This document shows positions 47,020 to 55,672 of a stretch of DNA of 64,000 bases, one piece after another. The position numbers and the translations under genes are program-made. Position 1 is the first letter of the stretch. Each line of letters starts with the position of its first letter. Source of the stretch: Nocardia fusca NBRC 14340. GTDB lineage: Bacteria > Actinomycetota > Actinomycetes > Mycobacteriales > Mycobacteriaceae. The DNA lies in NCBI RefSeq assembly GCF_001618425.1, contig NZ_BDCU01000042.1:116544-180543 (forward strand). The letters run 5' to 3'. The notes beneath the pieces are model-generated. The model made no database searches and was not told the origin of the DNA. It saw nothing but the letters and a program-made list of their open reading frames with translations.

Positions 47020-48513
47020 TTACCGTCCGGTTGGGCTCAGCACGGGACGGCCGTGTTCGTCGGTGCTCAGCGAGGCGGCGCCGGGGAGCAGGTCGGCGGT
47101 TTCCACACTGTCGAAGACGCCGATCGCGTCGATACTGCCGGGCCGGTATCTGCGGAGCACGGCATACCAGAGAGGGCCGGAGATCCCCAGCGCGGCGCAC
47201 CACGCCAGGTAGATCCATCCGCCCGAGCGGCCGGCATCCACGGCCGCGAACGCCAGGAGACCGCTTCCCGCGACCGCCGCGGCCAGGCCCGCCGCACGAG
47301 TCCCCGGAGTGTGCTCGCCGATACGGTGCAGAAAACGCAACGCCGCGAAGGCGACCAGGGTGTAGCCGAGCAGCAGCGTGATCTCGGTGACGGCGTCGAA
47401 TGCTGGGGAACCGCCGTGGCCGGGAGTGTGCCACAGCGTGCCGAGGAACGAGATACCGACGAACAGCGCGACGCAGGCGTAGGGGGTGCGGAACCGGGGC
47501 TGCACCTTCTCGAACACGGCGGGGATGATGCGTTCCAGGCTCATCGAATACAGCAACCGCGACCCCGCCTGCGCGAAACCGAGGGTCGAGGCGATCCACG
47601 ACGAACAGACGCCGATGTTCACCACGAGCACGAGCAGCGGGCTCGCACCCGAGGCGGTGCCGCCGAAGTACGCGTTGAGCAGGGTGCCCGCATGCCCTGT
47701 CATCCCGGCCCAGCCCGCGACGATGTAGAGCGTACCCACGAGCAGCGGCGTGCCGAGGACGGTTCGCGTCACCGTGCGCAACGGACGTTGCGCTTCGGGA
47801 CCAAAGAACGCCGCGCTCTCGAAGCCCGCGAGGTTCAGTACGGTCTGCATCGACAGGAACACCAGGAGGCCGAACGGTAGGGAGGTCACCGTCAGGTCGA
47901 AGGCCGGCGGTTCGGGGGTCTGCAGGAGAAGGGCGAGAATCAACCCAACGGTGCACACCTCGATCAGCAGGATCAACCGGGTGGCGAACCGCACCCCGCG
48001 GATCGCGATCAGTGCGACGGCCACCGCGATGACCGCGCAGACGAGCGCGGCGGGAAACCGCGGGAGCCCGAACGATTCGCCCACCTGCGCGAGATCGGCG
48101 CCGGCGTTGGACAGTACCGAGATCGACACGCCGAGGTAGCCCACCAGCAAAGCCGCTCCCGCGGTCAGCGTCGCGCGCTTCCCGAGACCGTGGGCGACGA
48201 AGCTGTACAGCGAACCGGATGCCGCGAGCCGTACCGTGAACTGGCGGATGCACAGCGCGACCAGCGCCATCACCAGCACCGCGCCGATGACCGCTGCCAA
48301 CCCGCGCACACCGTGCGATCCGGCCGCCGACATCCACAGCGCGGTGAACACCATGCAGGTGGCCGGCGCCATGGTCGACATCGATTGTCCGGCCAGGTCC
48401 AATGGTGTGAGTTGACTGCGGCCGAGGGCCCGCAGCGGCGAGTACACCGGTTCCACGGGTGGGTCGGCCACTGCGGCATGCCGGAGCGCGGCGTGCAGAG
48501 CGCTGGTGTTCAT
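47020..48513 (-). CDS. APC superfamily amino acid/amine permease
   Basis: 497 aa integral membrane protein with about 12 hydrophobic segments. Family marks include the unwound first helix region (SQLTPLDLAGQSMSTMAP), ASGSLYSFVAHGLG in helix 3 and FESAAFFGPEAQRP. APC permeases take up amino acids or amines by proton or ion symport. It is co-transcribed with the IclR gene and divergent from the mau-type operon, so it may import the primary amine or a related nitrogen source. The substrate cannot be read from sequence. Confidence 0.85.
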   Translation of the reverse strand: MNTSALHAALRHAAVADPPVEPVYSPLRALGRSQLTPLDLAGQSMSTMAPATCMVFTALWMSAAGSHGVRGLAAVIGAVLVMALVALCIRQFTVRLAASGSLYSFVAHGLGKRATLTAGAALLVGYLGVSISVLSNAGADLAQVGESFGLPRFPAALVCAVIAVAVALIAIRGVRFATRLILLIEVCTVGLILALLLQTPEPPAFDLTVTSLPFGLLVFLSMQTVLNLAGFESAAFFGPEAQRPLRTVTRTVLGTPLLVGTLYIVAGWAGMTGHAGTLLNAYFGGTASGASPLLVLVVNIGVCSSWIASTLGFAQAGSRLLYSMSLERIIPAVFEKVQPRFRTPYACVALFVGISFLGTLWHTPGHGGSPAFDAVTEITLLLGYTLVAFAALRFLHRIGEHTPGTRAAGLAAAVAGSGLLAFAAVDAGRSGGWIYLAWCAALGISGPLWYAVLRRYRPGSIDAIGVFDSVETADLLPGAASLSTDEHGRPVLSPTGR

Positions 48514-48835
48514 GGGCCACCTGAGGTGAGAAATCTACTTCGGGAACAGCAATCTACGAGGGCTGGATTGCATCGATGTTTCCCATGTGACAGGTAGGCG
48601 ACCGCCGAGTGGGAATCGGTCGCGAAAATGGCCGCGCTATAGGCCTCCTGCTGTGACCGGCGCCACTTCTGCCGCGAGGTGATTGCCGCTGAGCAGGGCA
48701 AACCGCGGCGGTGCCGATTCCATTCGGTAAAGCGCGGCCGGTAATCCCGGGGAAGCGGTTCCGTCGCATCGGCTCCCCATACTTTGCTCACCGCCCGGGA
48801 TGCCGGCGGTCGGGTAGAGGGAAGTGAGGGCGCCG
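48514..48835. promoter_or_regulatory. Divergent regulatory region between permease-iclR and the mau operon
   Basis: About 320 nt without a gene. It must hold promoters for both directions and is the likely IclR operator site. No -10/-35 pair or palindrome could be assigned confidently. Confidence 0.45.
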
Positions 48836-49417
48836 ATGTTGTGGGCAGCTCTGGCGGGTGCGGTGGGCACCGTCTTGGTGATCGCGGGGGTGCCGAAGGC
48901 GGGCGACCTCGCCCGGACGGAACGCAGTGTGCGGGGGTACCGGCTGCTGCCGGATCCACTGGTACCGGTTGTCGCCGCAGTATTGCCGTGGGTCGAGATC
49001 GTGCTCGGTGCCGCGCTGGTGCTCGGCCTCGTACCGCGCGCCACCGGTTCCGCCGCGGCGGCGTTGTTCGTCGTCTTCTTCCTCGCGCTCACGGTGAATC
49101 TGCTGCGTGGCCGCCGCGACCTGGATTGCGGATGTTTCGCGTTCGCCGCGAGCGAGGCGGAGATCGCGCAGATCGGATGGCGGCATGCGCTCCGGGCGGC
49201 TGGTCTGGCGGTAGCCGCGGTACTGGTCGCCGCGGCACCGGTGCCCACCGTTTTCGAACGCGCCGCAGGGGCTGGTATCGGCGTCTTCGCCGTCACGGTG
49301 GCGGCCGTCGGACTGTATGTGCGATCGGTGATGGCGTTCGGCCGCCGACCGGTCGACGACTACCTGACCCCGGCCGCCGTCCGGCTACGCGCCGTCTCGG
49401 CGTCCAGCCGCTACTGA
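48836..49417 (+). CDS. mauE: MauE/DoxX-like membrane protein of methylamine utilisation
   Basis: 193 aa from ATG 48836, with GAGGG ~6 nt upstream (GTG 48824 is in frame but overlaps that site). Four to five membrane helices; the MauE family pattern includes KAGDLARTERSVRGYRLLP near the start, PWVEIVLGAALVLGL, and RDLDCGCF, a Cys pair after helix 3. In Gram-negatives MauE and MauD are needed for folding and disulfide formation of the small methylamine dehydrogenase subunit. It is the first gene of the operon; MauD starts 21 nt downstream. Confidence 0.85.
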   Translation: MLWAALAGAVGTVLVIAGVPKAGDLARTERSVRGYRLLPDPLVPVVAAVLPWVEIVLGAALVLGLVPRATGSAAAALFVVFFLALTVNLLRGRRDLDCGCFAFAASEAEIAQIGWRHALRAAGLAVAAVLVAAAPVPTVFERAAGAGIGVFAVTVAAVGLYVRSVMAFGRRPVDDYLTPAAVRLRAVSASSRY

Positions 49418-49438
49418 TCACTCGAAAAGGACAGATCC

Positions 49439-50047
49439 ATGACCATTTTTCTTGTCACCATGGTCCTGCTACTCAGCGCGGCGGTCTGCGCCGAGCTGCT
49501 GATGATCCTCGGGCTCGCCCGCGAGATCGGCCGGGTGCAGGTGCGTCTCGGGCCGCTCGGCGCCCGGATGATGGACACCGGCCCGAAGGTGCAGCAGATC
49601 GGCCCCACCTTCCACGGCCTCACCGACCAGCTCGGCCGCAGCGTCAGCGTCGGCGGGCATCGCGAACGCCCGCAGCTGCTGCTGTTCACCGCGCCGAACT
49701 GTTCCACCTGCAAATCGCTGCTGCCCGGGATGAAAGCGATGGCCAAGGGTGAGGGCGATATCGATATCGTCCTGATCTCCGACGGCACCGAGCGCGAGCA
49801 CGCCGATTTCCTCGCCGGCGCGGGGATCGGCGCCGAACTCAGCTACGTCGACGGGCGCGATGTCGGCATCGCCTACCAGGTGGGCACCACACCGTTCGGG
49901 GTGATGCTCGACGAGCACGGCAAGGTCCGAGCCAAAGGACTGTGCAATCACATGGCGCAGGTGGAGAGCCTGCTCAACGCCTTGGAGACGGATACGCCCT
50001 CGCTCCAGCACCTGCACGCCCGGGCCGCCGAACGCGGTGCCGCCTGA
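49439..50047 (+). CDS. mauD: MauD-like thioredoxin-fold protein
   Basis: 202 aa. One N-terminal membrane anchor (IFLVTMVLLLSAAVCAELLMIL) is followed by an extracytoplasmic thioredoxin fold with the redox motif CSTC in LFTAPNCSTCKSLLPGM and a cis-Pro region in GTTPFGVMLD. MauD assists disulfide formation in the light chain of methylamine dehydrogenase, which carries six disulfides in known enzymes. AAAAGGA lies 7-8 nt before the ATG. It is placed between mauE and mauA as in known clusters. Confidence 0.9.
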   Translation: MTIFLVTMVLLLSAAVCAELLMILGLAREIGRVQVRLGPLGARMMDTGPKVQQIGPTFHGLTDQLGRSVSVGGHRERPQLLLFTAPNCSTCKSLLPGMKAMAKGEGDIDIVLISDGTEREHADFLAGAGIGAELSYVDGRDVGIAYQVGTTPFGVMLDEHGKVRAKGLCNHMAQVESLLNALETDTPSLQHLHARAAERGAA

Positions 50048-50132
50048 TCGCCACCGGTCGCAACTCCGCCGCGGTCCGCGTACGGCCGGACGCAGGTGTA
50101 GCCCCTTCTTCGATTCCCGGAACGGAGTGCAG

Positions 50133-50816
50133 ATGAACCAGAACAGTCATCCTCACGACCACGGAGGTACCGAACAGCGGTATCCGGTCGACGAGAACAC
50201 GGTGGCCGAACAGGCCGAATGGATGGCCGGCCGCGGCGGCGGTTTCGTCAGCCGCGCGGGACGCCGGCTGTCCGAACGCACCTCACGGCGTTCGATGCTT
50301 TCCCGGATCGGCCGCTGGACGGTCGGGGCGTCCGGGGTCGCGGTGATCGGTGCGCTGCCCGTGTCGCGTGCGTCCGCCGCCCCCGACCCGGCGCCGGAAC
50401 CGCAGGTACCTGAGTACGACGGCAGCAATCCCGCCGAATGCGACTACTGGCGCTGGTGCAATATGGACGGAACGTCCTGCGCCGCTTGTGAAGGCGGCGG
50501 CCTCACCACCTGCGCGCCGGGCTCGAAACCGGGCGCCGAATTCTGGGTCGGCTGTTGTACCAACCCGGCCGACGGCAAGACCTACCTCATCGCCTACTAC
50601 GACTGCTGCGGCGCCCCGAGCTGCTCCAACGCCTTCTGCGGTGAGCCGGATATGCAGGCCACCATGTACAACCCGGTCAGCGGCAGCACCGATCAGGAGA
50701 TCATCTGGTGCGTCTCCGATCAGTCGCAGGCCTACACCTGCACCATGGCGCCGATCATCGGCGCCGACTGCCAGGCCCGCCCCGCGGACCGGCCGAAGGT
50801 GGGGGCCGGATCATGA
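50133..50816 (+). CDS. mauA: Methylamine dehydrogenase light (small) subunit, TTQ-bearing
   Basis: 227 aa from ATG 50133. A twin-arginine signal (TSRRSMLSRIGRW, residues ~50-62) leads to a cleavage region near ASA (~82). The mature part is Cys-rich: CDYWRWC, TSCAACEGG, GCCTNPADGKTYLIAYYDCCG and IIWCVSDQ. The two tryptophans that form tryptophan tryptophylquinone (TTQ) in known enzymes correspond to W138 (EFWVGC) and W192 (IIWC). The enzyme oxidatively deaminates primary amines outside the membrane and passes electrons to a blue copper protein. The next gene starts inside the stop codon (ATGA). Confidence 0.92.
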   Translation: MNQNSHPHDHGGTEQRYPVDENTVAEQAEWMAGRGGGFVSRAGRRLSERTSRRSMLSRIGRWTVGASGVAVIGALPVSRASAAPDPAPEPQVPEYDGSNPAECDYWRWCNMDGTSCAACEGGGLTTCAPGSKPGAEFWVGCCTNPADGKTYLIAYYDCCGAPSCSNAFCGEPDMQATMYNPVSGSTDQEIIWCVSDQSQAYTCTMAPIIGADCQARPADRPKVGAGS

Positions 50817-52111
50817 CTTCGAACCGCCGCAGGGTCGCATTCGCCGCCGTACCGCTGGCCGCCCTGCTCACCGTCACCTCGTGCGGGTCGAACGACCCGG
50901 AATCGTCCACCGAGGTCACCTATCCCAGTGTCGAATTCGGCGACCCAGGGCCGGGGGTCGGCCTTGGTGAGCAGGACCAGGAGATCACCGGGCAGTTCCC
51001 CGAACCCTTGCACGTCGGGAAGATCAAGCCGATCGGCGCCGACCAGATCCTCGGCGTCGAAGGTGATTTCGGCAGTCTCGAGATGAAGGTCGACGCCATC
51101 GATCCGGCGACCGGGAAGATCACGGCCCGGGTCGTCGTGGGCCCGGGGATCTGGGACCCGGTCATCCACGGTTTCGTCGGGCAGACTCCGGACGATCCCG
51201 CGGTGCTGGCCGCCGAGGTCTGGCGGCCCCGCGGTTCCCGCGGCGACGCCGATTTCACCGTCAGCACCTACTCGGGCAACCTGCTCGAGCCCGCCGAGGT
51301 CGCACTTCCCGATGTGGCGCGGGTGCATTCGCGGCCGGGGTCCAATGCCGTCACCTCCGATGGCAAGTACTTCGTGACCTGGGACGACGGGCTCTACGGA
51401 ATCCGGGTCGTCGATCTCGAATCCGGGCGAGAGAGCGGAGCCGTCCGCATTGTGGGCTGCGGGCCGTTCACCTGGATGGTCGGGCACGACCTCTACAGCG
51501 TCTGCGAGGAGACCCGCGAACTGCTGCATGTCGTGATCAACGACGCCGGTGTCCCGGAGGAGGCCGGCCGCGCGAAGGTGCTGCCCGAGGATTTCGTGAG
51601 CACCCGCAAGACCACCTTCGCCGCCGAGGCAAACAAGGCACTGCTGGTCAGCGAGAACGGCGATGTCTTCGTCTTCGATTTCACCGCCGGACTACCCACC
51701 GAACCGGTGAAACCGATCGGCAACGCCGGCGACCCGTCGGGCCGTTTCGCCGAGAACGTCATCAACGCCGACGGGACCCGGATCGCCATCGCCTACACCG
51801 ACAGCATCGTGCACCCCGACTCCGCCCGCGGCGGATCGGTCGCCAAGGTGGTGGTGTACGACGCGGCGAACCTGAAACCGCTGCGCACCTACACACTCGC
51901 CGACGCCGGTATCACCGCCTACACGTCGATGGCCTACAGCGTGGACGGCACGAAGCTCTACGTCCTCGGGGATGCGCCGGAAGTCGACGGCGAGGCGCCG
52001 CAGCGGCTGGTCGGGTTCGATGTGGCCACCGGTAACCAGGTGAGCGCGGTGACGCTGGACGGCAATGTCGAACCGGTCGCCGGTCTGCTCACGCCCGAGG
52101 TGCTGAAATGA
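50813..52111 (+). CDS. mauB: Methylamine dehydrogenase heavy (large) subunit, predicted lipoprotein
   Basis: 432 aa from ATG 50813, overlapping the mauA stop by 4 nt. The N-terminal signal ends in a lipobox (LLTVTSC, Cys ~24), so the subunit is probably lipid-anchored, fitting a Gram-positive cell without a periplasm of the usual kind. The rest is repetitive beta sequence of the seven-bladed propeller type (AVTSDGKYFVTWDDGLYGI, TSMAYSVDGTKLYVLGD). The heavy chain shapes the substrate channel and docks the cupredoxin. The next start overlaps again (ATGA at 52108). Confidence 0.9.
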   Translation: MTSNRRRVAFAAVPLAALLTVTSCGSNDPESSTEVTYPSVEFGDPGPGVGLGEQDQEITGQFPEPLHVGKIKPIGADQILGVEGDFGSLEMKVDAIDPATGKITARVVVGPGIWDPVIHGFVGQTPDDPAVLAAEVWRPRGSRGDADFTVSTYSGNLLEPAEVALPDVARVHSRPGSNAVTSDGKYFVTWDDGLYGIRVVDLESGRESGAVRIVGCGPFTWMVGHDLYSVCEETRELLHVVINDAGVPEEAGRAKVLPEDFVSTRKTTFAAEANKALLVSENGDVFVFDFTAGLPTEPVKPIGNAGDPSGRFAENVINADGTRIAIAYTDSIVHPDSARGGSVAKVVVYDAANLKPLRTYTLADAGITAYTSMAYSVDGTKLYVLGDAPEVDGEAPQRLVGFDVATGNQVSAVTLDGNVEPVAGLLTPEVLK

Positions 52112-53676
52112 CCTCCGCACTGCTGGGCCGGCGCCGGTTCCTGTCCCTCGCGGCGGCCGGCGCCGGCCTGGCGGGAATCGGCGCGCTCGGCGCCACGGGG
52201 TGTGGATCGTCGGCGGGCACCACCTTCGGGCCGACCCGGCTCGACTACATAAAACCCGGCGATCCCGAGATCGCGGCCGCTGAGGCCGCCCGTGCGTCGA
52301 CCGGGAAAACCGCTTCATACGCTCTCGCCGCGGGTGCGGCGACTGTGGATCTCGGTGGGCGGCTGGTGAATACGTGGACATACGGGGCCGGGGCGGTCGC
52401 TCCGGAGTTGCGGCTCTCGGCCGGGGATACGCTCGCGGTGCGGGTCACCAACACGGTGCCGGCGGAGACCAGTATCCACTGGCACGGCATCCGGATCCGC
52501 AACGATATGGACGGGGTGCCGCCGGTCACCCAGAAACCCATCGCCGCGGGCGGCACCTTCGAGTACCGGTTCGTCGCGCCCGACCCGGGAACATACTGGT
52601 ACCACTCGCATTCCGGGTTGCAGGCCGATCGCGGTCTCTTCGGCGCGCTGATCGTCGAGGACCCGGGCGATACGACGGGTGCCGATGCCGATGCCGTACT
52701 GGTTCTCGACGACTGGGTCGACGGGCTGGGCACCACCCCGGATGCGGTGATGGCCGCTCTCAACCCCGATCTGCACGGCGGTCATGCCGGTCACGGTGCC
52801 GCTGCCCCGGTGCAGGTGGGTGCCGGGGAGGCTGCGGTGGCGGCCTCGCTCACCGCGGCCGGGCACGGTGAATCGCCGGTGCTCGGCGGGATGGCCCAGC
52901 ACATCGCCTATCCGCTGCATTTGATCAACGGCCGCCCTCCGAACGATCCCGCAGTGATTACGGCGGCCCCAGGTGCGCGATTGCGGTTGCGCATCATCAA
53001 TGCCGGTGCGGAGACGCCCTACCGGTTCGCCGTCGCCGGACACCGGCTGACCGTGGTGGCGGTCGACGGGTTCGACGTGGTCCCGGCCGAGGCCGACACG
53101 ATCCTGATCGGCATGGCCCAGCGCTACGACGTCCTGGTGACGGTCGCCTCCGGGGCGTGGCCGGTCGTGGCGGCGGTCGAAGGCCGCCCCGGCTACGCCT
53201 CGACCGTATTGCGCAGCTCGGACTCGGTTCCGCTCGCGGATCCCGATATCGGCGGCGTGATCCCGGAACTCCGCGGGCAACTGGTACCGGAAGGCGAACT
53301 GCGCCCCGCGCAGCACACGCGCCTACCGAACCGGCCACCCGACCGCGACTACGCGGTGGACCTGCTCCAGGCCGGCGACCGCTACGTCTGGGCGATGGCC
53401 GGCGCCGACGCGGGCGATCTGGTGATGAAACAGGGCGAGCGCGTCCGCATCACCATGCACAACCGGTCGACCATGTGGCACCCCATGCACACCCACGGGC
53501 ATACATTCGCGATCCCCGATTACGGCGGTCTGCGCCGCGACACCGTCAACGTCCTGCCCGGCACCTCGCTGACGATCGAATTCGACGCCGACAACCCGGG
53601 GGAATGGATGTTCCACTGCCACAACGCCTATCACTTCGAAGCCGGAATGACGGCGAACCTGATGTACGTCCGATGA
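52108..53676 (+). CDS. Multicopper oxidase (three-domain, Tat-exported, lipobox)
   Basis: 522 aa. A Tat-like start (GRRRFLSLAAAGAGLAG) is followed by a lipobox-type ATGC. All four copper-binding blocks are present: HWHG (~res 126), YHSHSG (~168), HPMHTHGH (~462) and HCHNAYHFEAGM (~510), so type 1 and trinuclear sites should form. A His-rich loop (HGGHAGHGA) lies in the middle. Multicopper oxidases couple one-electron oxidations to reduction of O2 to water. It is fully embedded in the mau operon (4-nt overlap with mauB, 9 nt to the cupredoxin), which ties it to amine oxidation, either in electron disposal or in TTQ maturation. Confidence 0.92.
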   Translation: MTSALLGRRRFLSLAAAGAGLAGIGALGATGCGSSAGTTFGPTRLDYIKPGDPEIAAAEAARASTGKTASYALAAGAATVDLGGRLVNTWTYGAGAVAPELRLSAGDTLAVRVTNTVPAETSIHWHGIRIRNDMDGVPPVTQKPIAAGGTFEYRFVAPDPGTYWYHSHSGLQADRGLFGALIVEDPGDTTGADADAVLVLDDWVDGLGTTPDAVMAALNPDLHGGHAGHGAAAPVQVGAGEAAVAASLTAAGHGESPVLGGMAQHIAYPLHLINGRPPNDPAVITAAPGARLRLRIINAGAETPYRFAVAGHRLTVVAVDGFDVVPAEADTILIGMAQRYDVLVTVASGAWPVVAAVEGRPGYASTVLRSSDSVPLADPDIGGVIPELRGQLVPEGELRPAQHTRLPNRPPDRDYAVDLLQAGDRYVWAMAGADAGDLVMKQGERVRITMHNRSTMWHPMHTHGHTFAIPDYGGLRRDTVNVLPGTSLTIEFDADNPGEWMFHCHNAYHFEAGMTANLMYVR

Positions 53677-53685
53677 GAGGTATCG

Positions 53686-54018
53686 ATGAAAAAGCTCCTG
53701 GTTCTGGCCGCCGCCGTATGCGCACTCTTTCCGCTGACGGCCTGCGGTGGTTCCGGTGGCGACAGCGCCCCCGTGACGGTGCAGGTGGCGAATATGAGCT
53801 ACAGCCCCGCCTCGGTGACGATCGAGAAAGGCCAGACTGTCGAATGGATCTTCGACGACAACGGCCTTCCGCACGATGTGGTGGCCGACGACGGAGCGTT
53901 CGAGAGCGAACTGCTCACCGAAGGCAGTTTCAGCCACACCTTCACCGAAGCGGGCACCTTCACCTACCACTGCACCCCGCACCCGATGATGGTCGGCACC
54001 GTCGTGGTCGAGGGCTGA
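53686..54018 (+). CDS. mauC: Amicyanin/plastocyanin-like cupredoxin lipoprotein
   Basis: 110 aa with a lipoprotein signal (LFPLTAC). The cupredoxin fold carries the type 1 copper ligands: His in GLPHDV, then Cys, His and Met in YHCTPHPMM. Amicyanin accepts electrons from the TTQ of methylamine dehydrogenase. Gene order right after the dehydrogenase subunits and the oxidase supports this role. The mauC symbol is by function and position; sequence identity to amicyanin was not computed. Confidence 0.85.
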   Translation: MKKLLVLAAAVCALFPLTACGGSGGDSAPVTVQVANMSYSPASVTIEKGQTVEWIFDDNGLPHDVVADDGAFESELLTEGSFSHTFTEAGTFTYHCTPHPMMVGTVVVEG

Positions 54019-54323
54019 GTTTCCCGGCGGCCGTCCTGCTGCTGGTGTTCGCGGGCGCTTGTTCGGGTCCATCACAGCTCGACGCCGTCGTGCACATCAG
54101 CCAGATCCGATTCGAGCCGCAGGAGGTCCGGATCCCCGTCGGCGGCACCGTCGAATGGCGCTTCGACGACGGCCTCCTCCTGCACGACCTGCGCGCCGAG
54201 AGTGTCTTCGACAGCGGAATCCGCAGCGAGGACACCTTCCGGTTCACTTTCACCACACCCGGTGACGTGGCGTATCGCTGCTCCATCCACCCGACCATGT
54301 CCGGAACCGTGCACGTCGGCTGA
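54015..54323 (+). CDS. Second cupredoxin lipoprotein, apparently starting at CTG
   Basis: About 102 aa. The frame has no ATG, GTG or TTG in a suitable place. The only start that retains the signal sequence is CTG 54015, which overlaps the previous stop (CTGA) and has GAGGG immediately upstream. The signal SFPAAVLLLVFAGAC ends in a lipobox. Copper ligands are His in LLHDL and Cys, His and Met in YRCSIHPTM. The protein parallels the preceding cupredoxin, so it is probably a tandem duplicate acting as a second electron carrier. Confidence 0.75.
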   Translation: MSFPAAVLLLVFAGACSGPSQLDAVVHISQIRFEPQEVRIPVGGTVEWRFDDGLLLHDLRAESVFDSGIRSEDTFRFTFTTPGDVAYRCSIHPTMSGTVHVG

Positions 54324-54351
54324 CGTGCGGCCACCCTCCAGGAGGTACACC

Positions 54352-55188
54352 ATGACAACCCTGCTCGATCACGAAGCTCTGCCCGTCGATATGCCACAGA
54401 TCCGGCCCGAACTCCAGCGATCGGTCGGACTCGGTTCCCGCATAGTCCTTCCCGCGGCCGCCGCCACGGCCGGTATCGCGACGGCATTCGTGGCCGCTCC
54501 TGGACAAGCCGCGGGCCTCACCGGCGCGGTCGTGGGCGCCGGCCTGATGACCGCCCTGGCCGCGAACTGGTCAACCTGCGGGATGTCCGTCGCGGGCGTG
54601 GTGGTCGCACCCAAACAACCGGGCCGCCGCGGCGCCTCCACACCGCTGCGACGCCTCGGCTGGCATGCCCTCGGCTCCGTGGCCACGGCGTCGATCACTG
54701 GCGCGCTGATCGGCGTGCTCGGCGGCTTCGCCCTCGGCCTCGTACCGCTCACACTGCTGATCGGTGCCTGGGCCGTCCTCGCCGCGGCCTACGGCCTGCA
54801 CGAACTCGGGCTGCTCGCCCTGCCGACCCCGATGCGCCGCCGCCAGCTACCGCGGCACCTGCGACGCAGTATGGCGCCGTGGAAGGTATCGCTGCTGTTC
54901 GGCGCGATCATCGGGCCCGGCTTCCTCATCTACATCCGTTCGAGCGCGTACTATTTGCTGGTGCTGGGAGTCGCGGCCGTAGGGTCACCGACCCTCGGCG
55001 CGGCCCTGTTCGTGACGGTCGCCCTCGGCCGCTGCCTGCCGAGCGCCGCCGCCATCGCCTACACCCGACGCGGTGGCTCGATGCCCGGTTTCCTGTCACT
55101 GATGTGCCTGGTCGACCGCCGCGTGCAGGTGCTCACCGGTGCGGTGCTGGTAGGGCTCGGAGCTTTCGCCGCCGGGACGTTCTACTGA
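54352..55188 (+). CDS. Membrane protein of the mau operon, unknown family
   Basis: 278 aa from ATG 54352 with AGGAGG 6 nt upstream. About seven to eight hydrophobic segments; a cytosolic basic loop PTPMRRRQLPRHLRR lies mid-protein and a Cys occurs in WSTCGMSV. It is the last gene of the operon, 28 nt after the second cupredoxin. Its size and position would suit a biogenesis role like MauF, but no family motif was recognised, so that is a guess. Confidence 0.75.
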   Translation: MTTLLDHEALPVDMPQIRPELQRSVGLGSRIVLPAAAATAGIATAFVAAPGQAAGLTGAVVGAGLMTALAANWSTCGMSVAGVVVAPKQPGRRGASTPLRRLGWHALGSVATASITGALIGVLGGFALGLVPLTLLIGAWAVLAAAYGLHELGLLALPTPMRRRQLPRHLRRSMAPWKVSLLFGAIIGPGFLIYIRSSAYYLLVLGVAAVGSPTLGAALFVTVALGRCLPSAAAIAYTRRGGSMPGFLSLMCLVDRRVQVLTGAVLVGLGAFAAGTFY

Positions 55189-55195
55189 GATCTCC

Positions 55196-55213
55196 GGCTG
55201 TCGGAGCACAGCC
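55196..55213 (+). terminator. Hairpin after the mau operon
   Basis: A 6-bp stem, GGCTGT/ACAGCC, with a 6-nt loop starts 7 nt after the last stop codon. There is no T-run. It is a possible terminator or 3'-stabilising hairpin. Confidence 0.4.
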
Positions 55214-55419
55214 GACCGGCTCGGCCGATGCCGATCGTCGTTCCGTCCGGGCGGCCGCACCCGATCTTACTGGGCGGTTGAACGCGGATCCCTCAGGGTG
55301 CGCACGTCTCGTTCAAGAACCGCGCCAGAGACCGGACTGCGGGCCTGTCCGGGCAAACCGGTGTCCACGGTGCAAATGTCCATGCGGTCCGGGCACTGGC
55401 CCGTAGATGCGAATCCCTG

Positions 55420-55672
55420 TTAACTTATTTCTCCAGTAGCACTTGGTGATGTTGTGCGGTATGGACTTTCGTTGTGTCGCTCGGTGAGGACCTGGCTGCG
55501 TGGGTGGCCGGGTTGGATGATCTGTTCGGGCTGGTTGCGGGGCGCTTCTATCGGGCGGAGCCGCGGTTGCGGGCGCGGATGTATGTGCGGGGACTGTTGG
55601 CGCCGTTGGCGGGGAAGAATGGCTGGACGCTTGCCGAAGCGGCCGGGGATCTGACGCCGGACGGGATGCAGC
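55420..55672 (+). mobile_element. IS701-type transposase fragment (5' end only)
   Basis: From GTG 55474 the frame encodes the N-terminal signature of DDE transposases of the IS701 type (LAGRFYRAE-like, then YVRGLLAPLAGKNGWTLAEA and PDGMQR). Homology stops abruptly at ~55672 and unrelated NB-ARC sequence begins. The ~50 nt before the start probably include the element's left end. It cannot encode an active transposase. Confidence 0.7.

Noticed and set aside
46672..47880. 402-aa plus-strand frame opposite the permease
   Set aside because: Antisense to a well-supported membrane protein, with no domain of its own.
46370..48520. 716-aa minus-strand frame spanning permease and regulator
   Set aside because: Overlaps the APC permease and IclR genes in another frame on the same strand; Arg/Pro-rich composition typical of a GC-rich shadow.
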